Made by a program: the position numbers and the translations under genes. Shown here in pieces: positions 9,113 through 17,820 of a DNA stretch of 55,343 bases. The stretch covers positions 1 to 55,343 of the forward strand of contig JACPQN010000091.1 in the NCBI GenBank assembly GCA_016190485.1, written 5' to 3'. Positions within the stretch are counted from its first letter, which is position 1, and the number at the start of each line of letters is the position of its first letter. The notes under the pieces are model-generated. The model made no database searches and was not told where the DNA came from. It saw only the letters and a list, made by a program, of their open reading frames with translations. The DNA is from Chloroflexota bacterium. GTDB lineage: Bacteria > Chloroflexota > Dehalococcoidia > SHYD01.

Positions 9113-9979
9113 GTGAACCGGACAGCCCAGCTTCGCCACATGCTGGCGCAACCTCGCCTGCTGGTGGCGCCCTTCACCTACGACGCGTTCACGGCCAAGA
9201 TAGCGGAGAGTGTTGGATTTGAGCTCATCTATCTCTCGGGTTTCGGCACCGCCATGTCGTTGGGTTTTCCTGACGTGGGGTTGGTCACCGAGAGCGAGAT
9301 GGTCCAGAACGCCCGGCGGGTGGCGCAGGCGGTGACCATCCCGGTGATAGCTGATGCCGACACCGGGTACGGAAACCCCCTGAACGTGCAGCGCGCGGTG
9401 CGCGACTACGAAGCCGCGGGCGTGGCTGGGCTGCACCTGGAAGACCAGGTGTTCCCCAAACGGTGCGGCTTTTTCGAGGGCAAGGAGGTCATTCCCCTGG
9501 AGGAGCACGTGCAGAAGGTCCGGGCCGCGGTGGACGCCCGCACCGATCCGGACTTCCTGATCATCGCCCGTTGTGATGCGCTGGTCGTCGAGGGCTGGGA
9601 GGGCGCCGTGCGCCGCTGTCGTGCCTACCAGGACGCCGGAGCGGACATGCTCTTCGTGGACGGCATAAGCAACCCCCAGGACCTGGAGACCTACGCCCGG
9701 GAGCTGAGCGGACTCCCGCTACTGCTGAACGCGGACTTTGCCCCGGCAAGCCAGGTGGAGGGATACGGGTTCAAGGTGCTTATCCACCGGGGGCCTATGT
9801 TCACAGTGTACCGAGCGGTCAGGAAGGCGATGGAAGATCTGAAAGACACGGGCTTTTTGGGTCCCGACTGGTCGGAGGCGAGCCCGCAGGTTCGGCGGGA
9901 GATAGCGACTCTGCTGGGCCTGGACCAGGTGTACCAAGTGGAGCAGCGTTATCGGACTCCGGGGCCGGCCCGGGAGTGA
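9113..9979 (+). CDS. Isocitrate lyase / PEP mutase family lyase (methylisocitrate-lyase-like)
   Basis: A 288-residue TIM-barrel protein. It keeps the metal and substrate motifs of the family: YLSGFGTAMSLGFPD near 42, IPVIADADTGYGN with the Asp pair, GLHLEDQVFPKRCG, and IIARCDA. The KRCG loop with its Cys is the catalytic loop of true lyases (PrpB, isocitrate lyase, 2,3-dimethylmalate lyase) rather than of phosphonomutases. The His that normally follows (KRCGH) is Phe here, a change close to the active site. These enzymes split a 2-hydroxy-dicarboxylate or tricarboxylate to pyruvate or glyoxylate plus a second acid. The start is GTG at 9113 with GGGAGG upstream. It lies between two MmgE/PrpD genes, which fits a dehydratase-then-lyase order as in methylcitrate breakdown. 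Confidence 0.88.
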   Translation: MNRTAQLRHMLAQPRLLVAPFTYDAFTAKIAESVGFELIYLSGFGTAMSLGFPDVGLVTESEMVQNARRVAQAVTIPVIADADTGYGNPLNVQRAVRDYEAAGVAGLHLEDQVFPKRCGFFEGKEVIPLEEHVQKVRAAVDARTDPDFLIIARCDALVVEGWEGAVRRCRAYQDAGADMLFVDGISNPQDLETYARELSGLPLLLNADFAPASQVEGYGFKVLIHRGPMFTVYRAVRKAMEDLKDTGFLGPDWSEASPQVRREIATLLGLDQVYQVEQRYRTPGPARE

Positions 9980-9995
9980 GCCAGCAGAAGGAAGT

Positions 9996-11372
9996 ATGGA
10001 CGCGACTACGGAATACCTCAGCGGCTATGCTTGTCGGCTGACCTACGAGGAGATCCCGCGGGGAGTCGTGCACCAGGTGAAGCGGACGCTGGCCGACACC
10101 CTCGGGTGTGCTATGGGCGGGTTCGATAGCGAGCCGTGGCGCATCGCCTGGCGGCTTGCCTCCCGGGTCAGCGATGCAGCGCCGGCGCGCATCCTGGGGA
10201 CCCGGGAGTCCACAGCGCCCGACCTGGCCTCCTTCGTCAACACTGTCTTGGTCCGCTACCTTGACTGCAACGACACCTACGCCGCTCGCGGTACCGGACA
10301 CCCCAGTGACATGATTCCCGCGGTGCTGGCGCTGGCCGACTCTCTCAGAGCCGATGGCCGCGCCGTGATCGAGGCCATCACCGTAGCATACGAGGTCTTT
10401 TGCAGGCTGGTGGATCACGTCCCGCTCCATGGCTGGGACCAGGGCATCTACGCCGCTATTGGCGCGGCATGCGGAGCCGGCAGGATCCTGGGGCTTGACC
10501 AGGTCAGCATGGGCAATGCGATCTCACTGGCGATAACGCCCAGCCTTCCCCTGGGCGTGACTCGCGTCGGGGAGCTCTCCATGTGGAAGGGCTGCGCGAC
10601 GGCGGCAGCCACCCGAGGGGCCGTGTTCGCCGCTCAGCTTGCCGCCGAGGGCATGACTGGCCCCGGCCACCCCTTTGAAGGCCGTGACGGGCTGTGGCAG
10701 CACATGGGTGTCGCCCCGCCGAACTGGGGCCTGACCAAGGGCCGCGACGCGCTTTTCCGCATCACCGGTACTACTTTCAAGGCTTTTCCCGCAGTGGTGC
10801 ACAGTCAGGGTCCCATCGGCCTCGTCCTAGGGCTGCGACAGCAGGTCCCCGTGGACGAAATCGACGCGGTGCGGGTGGAGACGTACGGCGAGGCCATTCG
10901 TCGTACCGCCGCCGAACCAGAGAAGTGGGCCCCCAAGACCCGCGAAACGGCCGACCATAGCATCCCCTACCTCGTCGCCGCTGCATTCCTCGATGGCGCC
11001 GTAAGCCCAGCGACCTTCACGACGCCGCGCCTCCAGGACCCGGCGCTCAGGGCGCTGATGAGCAAGCTGACCGTGGTGGAGGACCCCGACTTCACCCGCC
11101 GCTATCCGGCCGAGTCCTGCACGCGCATCGAAGTCATCACCACAGCGGGCCGGCGCCTGCTGGCTGATACGAACCATCCCAAGGGGCATTATCGGAACCC
11201 GCTCACCGACGCCGAGGTCGAGGGGAAGTTCCGCGAGCTTGCTGAAGGAGCGCTGCCGAGTTCCCGGTGCGACGAGGCGCTGGCGCAGATCTGGGCCCTG
11301 GACCAGTTGCCGGGCCTGGACGCGCTCTTCGAGAGCTTGGTTGTTGAGGGCGCTGCCCCTGGCCAGGTGTGA
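9996..11372 (+). CDS. MmgE/PrpD family protein (second copy)
   Basis: A 458-residue protein. Family motifs are VKRTLADTLGCAMGGFDSEP, LVRYLDCNDTYAARGTGHPSDMIPAVLALAD, WDQGIYAAIGAACGAGRILGLD, LSMWKGCATAAATRGAVFAAQLAAEGMTGP in short pieces, and RETADHSIPYLVAAAFLDGAV, the region just before the lid. The DTY/GHPSDM segment matches true PrpD (2-methylcitrate dehydratase) more closely than the first copy does, which suggests different substrates for the two. The ATG at 9996 is 17 bases after the lyase stop with GAAGG upstream. It ends the plus-strand catabolic operon; a MITE-like element separates it from the converging minus-strand operon. Confidence 0.88.
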   Translation: MDATTEYLSGYACRLTYEEIPRGVVHQVKRTLADTLGCAMGGFDSEPWRIAWRLASRVSDAAPARILGTRESTAPDLASFVNTVLVRYLDCNDTYAARGTGHPSDMIPAVLALADSLRADGRAVIEAITVAYEVFCRLVDHVPLHGWDQGIYAAIGAACGAGRILGLDQVSMGNAISLAITPSLPLGVTRVGELSMWKGCATAAATRGAVFAAQLAAEGMTGPGHPFEGRDGLWQHMGVAPPNWGLTKGRDALFRITGTTFKAFPAVVHSQGPIGLVLGLRQQVPVDEIDAVRVETYGEAIRRTAAEPEKWAPKTRETADHSIPYLVAAAFLDGAVSPATFTTPRLQDPALRALMSKLTVVEDPDFTRRYPAESCTRIEVITTAGRRLLADTNHPKGHYRNPLTDAEVEGKFRELAEGALPSSRCDEALAQIWALDQLPGLDALFESLVVEGAAPGQV

Positions 11373-11420
11373 CCGCTCACCCGGCGCGATGAGCCGCTGA
11401 TGTCAGGCAGCCGATAGGTC

Positions 11421-11632
11421 GAGGGTGTTTAATAACGCCCCCCAACCCCCTGCAAGGGGCCCTTCGGCTGCGCTCAGGACAAGGTTCACGGAACCCCTTC
11501 GGGGTTTTATGGTTCGGCAGGCTCACCACACGTTTGTTCGGGGGCACATCCCCCGAACCGCTTGGCAAAGCATGCCCTGAGCCTGCCGAAGGGAGGCTGC
11601 GCCTCTCTGCACTCTCCCTTGTTACACACTCT
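11421..11632 (+). mobile_element. MITE-like element with target-site duplication
   Basis: A 212-bp non-coding insert flanked by the direct repeat CCGATAGGTC at 11411-11420 and 11633-11642. Its ends are imperfect inverted repeats: GAGGGTGTTTAATAAC on the left, and AGAGTGTGTAACAAG when the right end is read inward. The left end matches the terminal repeats of the elements at 19197, 24821 and 33927, but the body differs. The body contains TTCGGCAGGCTCA/TGAGCCTGCCGAA inverted arms and no coding potential. The rest of the gap 11373-11680 shows nothing else. Confidence 0.75.
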
Positions 11633-11680
11633 CCGATAGGTCCCGCCTTGTGCCTTCCGGCCAGCCGGGGAGGGCCAGGG

Positions 11681-13189
11681 CTATCGGCGCAGCGCGTAGG
11701 ACGCAGCCTTGGTCCCGGCAATGCGCCCGAAGACCGCGCCCAGCATAAGCCCGGCGCCGCTTGGATAGTTGTGGTAGAAAACGCCGCCGGTGATCTCGCC
11801 CGCGGCATACAGACCGGGGATTGGCGTGCCACGCCTGTGCGTCACCTCGCCCGCTTCGTTTGTTATTACCCCGCCAAAGGTGAAGGTGATTCCACAGCGC
11901 ACGCCGTACGCAACGAAAGGTGGCTTATCGAGCCGGAGCGCCCAGTTGGTCTTGTCGGGTTCGATCCCTTGGGTGCATTTGCCGTCCTTGATGGCTGGGT
12001 TGAATGTGCCATCCCGGACAGCCGCGTTGTACGCCTTGGTGGTGCGTACCAGCGCCGCCGGGGGCAGGCCGAGCTTGGTGGCCAACTCCTCGATGGTCCC
12101 GGCCATCGCGGGCCGGCTTCCGGAGGTGTAGCGGGCTTCCAGGCGCTCCACGGTTTGCTGGTCGAAGATTTGGTACGCGATGCCGTCCGGCTGGCGCAAG
12201 ATCGCGGGGCCCACCACGGTGTAGCTGTAGGACTTGAAGTCCATCCCCTCGTCAATGAAGCGTTGGGCATCCCGATTGACCATGATGCCCAGGGGGTAGG
12301 ACAGGCGAGCCGTGAGGTCACCCAGTTGCAGGTCGCCCACCACGGGCGAACCGGCATCCACGGGCACGGCATGAGCGCCATCCATGTGACCCCCTATCCG
12401 TGCCCCCAGCGCCTCAGCCCGCTCCAGCAGTTCCCCGGTGTTGTGGCGGCTGCCTCGCACGCGGACGGGACCCCAGTCCGCCCCCAGGTAACGGACGCGC
12501 CGCTCCGCGCTGGCTTCAAAGCCACCACACGCCAGGATCACGGCGCCAGCACGGACGTCTATGATACCCTCCGGGGTCTGCACCCGCACACCCTGAACCC
12601 GTCCCTCGACAGTAGTGAGGAGGTCCACCACCGAGGCGTCGTAGGCTACGCCGACGCCCCGCCCCTCTGCGGTGCGAAACAGCCTCTCCATTAGTCCGGG
12701 TCCACCACTCCAGAACTGGACCACGGCGCCAGCGGGAAAGTAGATACGGTCTCCCTGTCGCACCGCAGTCTGGTACAGCTCGAAGCGTACTCCCAGGCTC
12801 TGCATCCACCGGAGCGTCTGGTAAGAGTTCTGTACCAGCACGTTGGCGAGGACAGGGTCGGCCTTGCCCTCCGACATGCGCATGATATCCTCGGTATACG
12901 CTGCCGCCGGGTATGGGTGCACGTCCATGCGGGCAACCTCAGCCTCGCTCAGTTCCGGCACCAAGGGCAGGATGTCCTCCAGTCCCCCGTGGGCAAACCG
13001 CACGATTCCGCCCGTGAAGCGGCTGTTACCTCCCCTTTCTTCGAACGGGGCCCTCTCCAATACCAGGGCCTGCGCTCCCGCTTCGCAAGCGGCCAGCGCC
13101 GCCGCCAGGGCAGCGTTCCCCGCTCCTACGACAACGACATCGGCGACCAACTCCGCCACTTCCAAGGCGCTGCCTCCGTAGCTGATCAC
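11681..13189 (-). CDS. FAD-dependent dehydrogenase, tricarballylate dehydrogenase (TcuA)-like
   Basis: A 502-residue flavoprotein of the fumarate-reductase/TcuA group. The N-terminal Rossmann motif is DVVVVGAGNAALAAALAACE, followed by LVLERAPFEERGGNSRFTGG, which is typical of TcuA. The FAD C-terminal motif is GTPIPGLYAAGEITGGVFYH, then YPSGAGLMLGAVFGRIAG. TcuA oxidises tricarballylate to cis-aconitate with a TcuB partner, which is not seen here. The gene is the last of a minus-strand operon, 3 bases after the solute-binding protein. Neighbours (PrpD-like dehydratases, a PrpB-like lyase and CoA-transferases) fit oxidation of a tri- or dicarboxylic acid. Alternatives are a 3-ketosteroid or other succinate-dehydrogenase-like substrate. 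Confidence 0.85.
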   Translation of the reverse strand: MISYGGSALEVAELVADVVVVGAGNAALAAALAACEAGAQALVLERAPFEERGGNSRFTGGIVRFAHGGLEDILPLVPELSEAEVARMDVHPYPAAAYTEDIMRMSEGKADPVLANVLVQNSYQTLRWMQSLGVRFELYQTAVRQGDRIYFPAGAVVQFWSGGPGLMERLFRTAEGRGVGVAYDASVVDLLTTVEGRVQGVRVQTPEGIIDVRAGAVILACGGFEASAERRVRYLGADWGPVRVRGSRHNTGELLERAEALGARIGGHMDGAHAVPVDAGSPVVGDLQLGDLTARLSYPLGIMVNRDAQRFIDEGMDFKSYSYTVVGPAILRQPDGIAYQIFDQQTVERLEARYTSGSRPAMAGTIEELATKLGLPPAALVRTTKAYNAAVRDGTFNPAIKDGKCTQGIEPDKTNWALRLDKPPFVAYGVRCGITFTFGGVITNEAGEVTHRRGTPIPGLYAAGEITGGVFYHNYPSGAGLMLGAVFGRIAGTKAASYALRR

Positions 13190-13192
13190 TGC

Positions 13193-14842
13193 CTACTTGT
13201 CCAGCCACACCTGGTCGTGCCGGATGTTGTTGTAGGAGCCCGCGTGCCGGGTATAGCCCTTCACGAAGCTGTAGTACGCCGTACGTCCGATGCCCCAACT
13301 GGTGATGATCTTGCTTGCCTGAGGCACTGCGGTCCTCTCCATCTGCAAGACCAGCGCCTTGCGCTTCGCGGGGTCCAGCTCCCTGGATTGCTTTGCGAAC
13401 AGCTCGTCCACCTCAGGGCTACACAGCCTCGACCAGTTGCGAGGAGAGTTGCAGAGGTACATCTCGCTGTACAGGGCGTCGGGATCATCGAGGGCGACGG
13501 CCATACCCGGCCATGTCCCGAGGTCAAAGTCGCCTTTGTCCATGATGTCGTAGATCTGCGCGGTCTCGTATGGCTTCATGGTGGCGTTAACGCCTATCCG
13601 CTTGAGCTGATCCACGATGAAGATGGCGTGGTCTATGTAGCTCTGACTCTGGCGGGTTTTGATCAGGGCCTCGTAGCCGTTGGGGAAGCCGGCCTCCGCC
13701 AGGAGCTGTTTGGCTCGGGCCAGGTCCTGGGTCTTGTCTTCGCCATAGCCGGGCAGCCTCCGGATCTCCTCGTCCGGCAGACTCCACGGGCCGCCGGGCC
13801 GCATATACCCGCCGAGCAACCCGTCGCCCTGGGCCACTACCTTGATCGCGTCCTGGCGGCTGATGGCCAGGTACAGGGCTTCCCGGACTTTGGGGTTATC
13901 GTACGGCTTGCGGGTGGTGTTCATGAACAGGGTGCCCCAGTTGATGGTCCCGATGCGCTCGAAGACCATCTTCTCGCCGAACTCGCTCTTGAACTTCTCG
14001 GTGTCGAAGGTATTCAGCCCGTTGTGGATGTGGATCTGGCCGGTCCGGAAGGCCGCGATACCGGTATTGGGGTCGGGGACTATCAGTATCCTGATGCCAT
14101 CCAGATAGGGCCGTCCCTTGTTCCAATAGTTGGGGTTCTTCTCCAGCAGCACCTCCGTCCCGCGGCTGTACTGCTTGAAGAGGAAGGGCCCCGTCCCCAT
14201 GACCTGCTTGGCGGGAGCGTCATCGCCAGTTGCCTTAACCCATTCCTGGTCGTACATGGCCATCCAGCCCTGGGCCAGGTTGGGCAGGAGCGATGCGTAG
14301 GAGCGTTTCAGCCTGATGACCACGGTCGCGTCCTCTGGGGCCTCGACGGCGGCGATCGGCTCCAAGGCTGGCCGACGGGGGCTCTTAATGCCCTTGGGCG
14401 GGTCCATGACACGCTCGAGCGAGAACTTGACGTCGGCGGTCGTGAAGGGGTTGCCGTTGTGGAACTGCACACCCTTGCGGAGGGTGAAGGTATAGCTGGC
14501 GCCGTCCTGGGATATGGTCCACTTCTCGGCCAGATCGGGGATGATCTTCGCGTCGTTCCTGTCCTGGGGATCGAACCGGACCAGGTTGTCATAGGCGGGT
14601 CCTACTGGGCTGGTGACGGCGACGGTCGACTCCTGGTGCAGGTCAAAGGTAGGCGCCTCGGTCGTCTCGATAAGCGCCAGCACCCCGCCGTACTTGGGCT
14701 GCACCCCACCCTGCGCGCTATCGCCGGCGCCTGCCGGCGGCTGAGCAGGCTGGGCCGCGGGAGCGCAGCCGATGACCAGGATAAAGACCGCCGACGCAAC
14801 GGTGATGGCCGGCAGCCATAGGCTACGAGATAGACGCTTCAT
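13193..14842 (-). CDS. ABC transporter solute-binding lipoprotein, family 5 (peptide/nickel type)
   Basis: A 549-residue extracytoplasmic binding protein. It starts with a lipoprotein signal (MKRLSRSLWLPAITVASA then FILVIGC; lipidated Cys at about 26) and a Pro/Ala/Gly tether. The SBP family 5 signature follows: NLVRFDPQDRNDAKIIPDLA, WTISQDGASYTFTLRKGVQF, FTTADVKFSLERVMDP, and later KVREALYLAISRQDAIK. Members bind oligopeptides, nickel or small organic ligands. In this operon with CoA-transferases and a TcuA-like enzyme an organic acid or its conjugate is the more likely cargo, but that is inference. No permease or ATPase genes are in the operon, so the transporter must be completed from elsewhere. 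It lies 63 bases after a CoA-transferase gene. Confidence 0.92.
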   Translation of the reverse strand: MKRLSRSLWLPAITVASAVFILVIGCAPAAQPAQPPAGAGDSAQGGVQPKYGGVLALIETTEAPTFDLHQESTVAVTSPVGPAYDNLVRFDPQDRNDAKIIPDLAEKWTISQDGASYTFTLRKGVQFHNGNPFTTADVKFSLERVMDPPKGIKSPRRPALEPIAAVEAPEDATVVIRLKRSYASLLPNLAQGWMAMYDQEWVKATGDDAPAKQVMGTGPFLFKQYSRGTEVLLEKNPNYWNKGRPYLDGIRILIVPDPNTGIAAFRTGQIHIHNGLNTFDTEKFKSEFGEKMVFERIGTINWGTLFMNTTRKPYDNPKVREALYLAISRQDAIKVVAQGDGLLGGYMRPGGPWSLPDEEIRRLPGYGEDKTQDLARAKQLLAEAGFPNGYEALIKTRQSQSYIDHAIFIVDQLKRIGVNATMKPYETAQIYDIMDKGDFDLGTWPGMAVALDDPDALYSEMYLCNSPRNWSRLCSPEVDELFAKQSRELDPAKRKALVLQMERTAVPQASKIITSWGIGRTAYYSFVKGYTRHAGSYNNIRHDQVWLDK

Positions 14843-14905
14843 GCCCTTCCCCTTTCTTTCCCCGGCGGCGGCATGTTCCGCGCCGCACGCCTCTCGCTCG
14901 TCCCG

Positions 14906-16132
14906 CTAGTAGAGCACTCGCTCTTCTTCCAGCGCCTTGATCTCGTCGGTGGAGATGCCCAGCAAGTCACCCAGCACGTACTGGTTGTGTTCCCCGAGCA
15001 GGGGAGCATGGCGGTAGATGCCGCCCGGATTGCGGCTGAACTTCCAGTGGTTGCCGTAGACGATCTCTCCGGCCAGGGTCGGGTGGTCCACCTGAACCCA
15101 GGTCCCCCGAGCCAGGAGGTGCGGGTCCTGCACCTCCTGCGCCGTCGTGAGCGACGGCATGGCCGCCACTCCAGCCCGCTGGAGCATATCCATCAGCTCG
15201 TACGACCCATATCCCTGGGTCCAGCGGTTGATGTGCTGGTCCAGCGCGTCCTGATGCTCCCACCGGCTGAGCTGGTCGGCAAACGTGGGATCCTGGGTCC
15301 ACTGGGGGTTTCCCATGGCGCTGCAGAGGGAGCGCCACTCCTCCTCGGACTTCACGGCGATGCTGATCCACTGGTCGTCGCCTTTGCAGCGATAGAGGTT
15401 GTGGGGCGCCATGCCCCGCTGCCGGTTCCCCTGGGCGCCCCAGACGCGCCCGTTCATCGCATAGTCCATCATCGCCTCGCCGATGAGCGTGATGCACGCC
15501 TCCATCTGGGACATGTCGATGAACTGCCCGCGGCCGGTGCGCTCCCGGTAGGAGAGGGCCGCCAGGACGGCGAACGCGCCGTAGGTGCCAGCAACGGGGT
15601 CCATGTAGGCCAGGGTCGATCCCAGGGGCCGCTCGCCGTAGTAACCCACCATCGTCTCCAGTCCGGAGATGGCCCCAAGAGCGGGCGCGAAGGTGGTGAG
15701 GTTCCGCAACGGCCCCCACTGGCCGGCCGAAGATAGCGAGGCCATGATGATGTCTGGCTTGATCTTGCTGATGGCGGCGTAGTCGATGCCCCAATTCTCC
15801 AGAACATGCGGAGTAAAGTTGTCGGTGACCACATCGCTGACCCTGATCAGACGCTTGACCAGCTCTATGGCGCGGGGCGTGGCCATGTTGAGGGTGATGC
15901 TCTTCTTGTTCCGATGGTAGGCGTGGAAGCGCGTCGACCAGTCGGGATGGGCAGGCCTTCCTGGAGCCGGTTTCTGGGTCCTGGTGCTGTCCAGCCGAGC
16001 GTGGGACTCCACTTTAATGATCTCCGCTCCCATGTCGCCCAAGAGCTGGGTCATGAAGGGCACCGCCCAAACCCATCCGAAATCCACAACGCGGATGCCC
16101 GCGAGAGGATACTGCTGCTGGTCTAGGCGCAT
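14906..16132 (-). CDS. Class III CoA-transferase (CaiB/BaiF), catalytic-type subunit
   Basis: A 408-residue protein. Motifs are LAGIRVVDFGWVWAVPFMTQLLGDMGAEIIKVES at the start (in two overlapping pieces), NKKSITLNMATPRAIELVKRL, DVVTDNFTPHVLENWGIDY, and GPLRNLTTFAPALGAISGLE. The Asp that forms the glutamyl/aspartyl-CoA thioester in formyl-CoA transferase aligns with Asp178 in AYMDPVAGTYGAFA, so this subunit should be active. The enzyme moves CoA from a donor such as succinyl-CoA to a carboxylic acid in the cytoplasm. It lies 39 bases downstream of a second family member that lacks the Asp (16172-17383), and the two probably form one heteromer. The acceptor acid is unknown. Confidence 0.92.
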   Translation of the reverse strand: MRLDQQQYPLAGIRVVDFGWVWAVPFMTQLLGDMGAEIIKVESHARLDSTRTQKPAPGRPAHPDWSTRFHAYHRNKKSITLNMATPRAIELVKRLIRVSDVVTDNFTPHVLENWGIDYAAISKIKPDIIMASLSSAGQWGPLRNLTTFAPALGAISGLETMVGYYGERPLGSTLAYMDPVAGTYGAFAVLAALSYRERTGRGQFIDMSQMEACITLIGEAMMDYAMNGRVWGAQGNRQRGMAPHNLYRCKGDDQWISIAVKSEEEWRSLCSAMGNPQWTQDPTFADQLSRWEHQDALDQHINRWTQGYGSYELMDMLQRAGVAAMPSLTTAQEVQDPHLLARGTWVQVDHPTLAGEIVYGNHWKFSRNPGGIYRHAPLLGEHNQYVLGDLLGISTDEIKALEEERVLY

Positions 16133-16171
16133 TGCTCAGCCTCCTGATGTCCGGTCAACTACCAAGGCCCG

Positions 16172-17383
16172 CTAGATAATCCCCAGGGTTCTGAGGCTTG
16201 CGAGCTGCTCGCGCGTATAGCCCAGACGGCCACAATAGATCTCCTCGTTGTGCTGGCCGAGGAGCGGCGCGGGCCGTACCATCGCCCAGGGCGTCTCGGA
16301 GAGCTTGTAGGGCGCTCCGGGGTAGCGCAGCATTCCCGCGGCCGGGTGCTCTATATCCACGAAGAACTCGCGTTCCTTCAGATGGGGCAGCCGGGCCACT
16401 TCCTCAGTGGTGTAGTACGGGGTAATGGGTATGCGATTCGCAACCCCAAGCTGGAACAGCTCCTCCCGTGTGCGCTCCATGAGCCACGGCTCTAGGAGAG
16501 CCTCCAGCTCGTCCGCCAGCTTCTCCCGGTTGGCCGGGTCCTGGAAGAACGGGTCCTGGGACCAGTCCGGGCCGCCCATTACTTGCCCCAAACGCTGCCA
16601 CCAGTCTGCCGAGGTAGCGATCAGGTGCACGTAGCCGTCCTTGCAGCGCATCGAGGCGTTCAGGGCCGAGAGCCGGTGTCCCATGCGCGGCCGCACTGCC
16701 ATCTCGTCGCTGGCGGCGAGAAAGCCCGTAATGGTGCTGCCGAAGAAGCAGACCTCCGCCTCCATCTCGGAGACGTCGACCTGCTGCCCGAGGCCGCCGT
16801 TCACGCCCCGAGCGAAGACCGCAGTCATGATGGCTGCCGCCGCGCTGATCCCCCCGGCGTAGCTGCTTTGAGCGCATGGCATGGTTAGCGGCTCCCGCTC
16901 CGGCTGCCCCACACGAAAACCCGTCCCGCTGGCGTGGAACGCGTTGAGGGGATAGCCCTTGTAGTCCCGGTAGGGGCCCGTGAACCCATAGGGAGTGATG
17001 GATGCGACGATGAGCGCCGGATTGATCGGCTCCAGGGCCGCGTAGGTCAGGCCCAACTCCTCTGCTTCCCTGGGGGCCAGGTTTTCGACCAGGATGTCGG
17101 CTTTCTGGGCCAGCGCCTGAAGGATGGAGCGGCCCCTGGCGGACCGCAGATTCAGGGTGATCCCCAGCTTGTTGCCATTGAGGTAGAGAAAGAGGCCGCT
17201 CTTCTCCGGATCCGGGACATCACCAGGAAACGGCCCCTCAGTGCGGGTGAAGTCTCCGGTGCCCGGCTCCTCGATCTTGATTACCTCGGCGCCCAGATCG
17301 GCGAAGAGCTTGGCGCAACAAGGCGCAGAAACACCGCCGCCGCACTCGAGTAGCTTGAGCGAGGAGAGCGCTTGATCGGCCAT
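16172..17383 (-). CDS. Class III CoA-transferase (CaiB/BaiF), subunit lacking the catalytic Asp
   Basis: A 403-residue family member: LKLLECGGGVSAPCCAKLFADLGAEVIKIE in overlapping pieces, NKLGITLNLRSARGRSILQA, ADILVENLAPREAEELGLTY, and QQVDVSEMEAE. In the stretch that should hold the catalytic Asp (D-x3-G followed by small residues) the protein reads CAQSSYAGGISAAAA, so Ser173 takes the Asp position. Loss of the Asp in one of two adjacent CaiB-type genes is the pattern of two-subunit enzymes such as benzylsuccinate CoA-transferase. It is the first gene of a four-gene minus-strand operon with a good promoter at 17468-17496 and a leader of about 77 bases. ATG at 17383 follows AGGAGGTTCC. Confidence 0.9.
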   Translation of the reverse strand: MADQALSSLKLLECGGGVSAPCCAKLFADLGAEVIKIEEPGTGDFTRTEGPFPGDVPDPEKSGLFLYLNGNKLGITLNLRSARGRSILQALAQKADILVENLAPREAEELGLTYAALEPINPALIVASITPYGFTGPYRDYKGYPLNAFHASGTGFRVGQPEREPLTMPCAQSSYAGGISAAAAIMTAVFARGVNGGLGQQVDVSEMEAEVCFFGSTITGFLAASDEMAVRPRMGHRLSALNASMRCKDGYVHLIATSADWWQRLGQVMGGPDWSQDPFFQDPANREKLADELEALLEPWLMERTREELFQLGVANRIPITPYYTTEEVARLPHLKEREFFVDIEHPAAGMLRYPGAPYKLSETPWAMVRPAPLLGQHNEEIYCGRLGYTREQLASLRTLGII

Positions 17384-17467
17384 AGCTGGAACCTCCTTGG
17401 CCTGGAGGAAGACAGACTACAGCAGTAGCGGGTTTTCTGTAGCCGGCGCCTCCGCTCTTTCGGCTCT

Positions 17468-17496
17468 CTTATACTCCCGATAGCTCATTGTGACAA
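17468..17496 (-). promoter_or_regulatory. Promoter of the CoA-transferase operon
   Basis: On the minus strand TTGTCA (5 of 6) and TATAAG (5 of 6) are spaced by exactly 17 bases. Transcription would start near 17460. This is among the best promoters in the window and supports a single transcript covering 17383 down to 11681. Confidence 0.6.
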
Positions 17497-17650
17497 GGTG
17501 AGCTGGTCGGCAACCGACTACGAAAGGCCGGGCACACAACGATGCATGCAGGTTCGGGTGGGACAGCGAGAGGTGGCCTCAGCCGGGCGCAGCGCCCAGG
17601 CCGGTGAGTCTGGGAGCTGTGCCCGGCTGGCCTCTGGCCCGCGGCTCCGG
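17497..17650. other. Non-coding gap between promoter and MITE pair
   Basis: GC-rich sequence with a local palindrome (GGGCGCAGCGCCC near 17587) and no coding pattern on either strand. Frames across it have no family resemblance. It may hold the upstream control region of the CoA-transferase operon. Confidence 0.4.
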
Positions 17651-17820
17651 CTAGTACTTACTTGCGAAAAAACGCGCTAAAAGAAGTCGCTCATGGTGAG
17701 CCGAGAGCCTGCCCTGAGCGAAGCCGAAGGGAACCACGAGCGGCTCTCCCTTCGACAAGCTCAGGGTGAGCGGGGTTGGGACGGACCCAGTGTACACGAA
17801 CTTACGCAACCAAGTACTAG
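17651..17820 (+). mobile_element. MITE-like element of the CTAG-flanked family, copy 1
   Basis: A 170-bp element bounded by CTAG at both ends. The ends are imperfect inverted repeats (CTAGTACTTACTTGCG left; CTAGTACTTGGTTGCG read inward from the right). Bases 17688-17746 are identical, inverted, to 22629-22687 (59 of 59) in copy 3. The body includes CCTTCGACAAGCTCAGG-type palindromic arms. There is no coding capacity; a short frame on the minus strand is an artefact. Confidence 0.7.

Noticed and set aside
12917-14821. A 634-codon plus-strand frame
   Set aside because: It is the mirror of the solute-binding protein and TcuA-like genes, which have clear motifs and a signal peptide on the minus strand.
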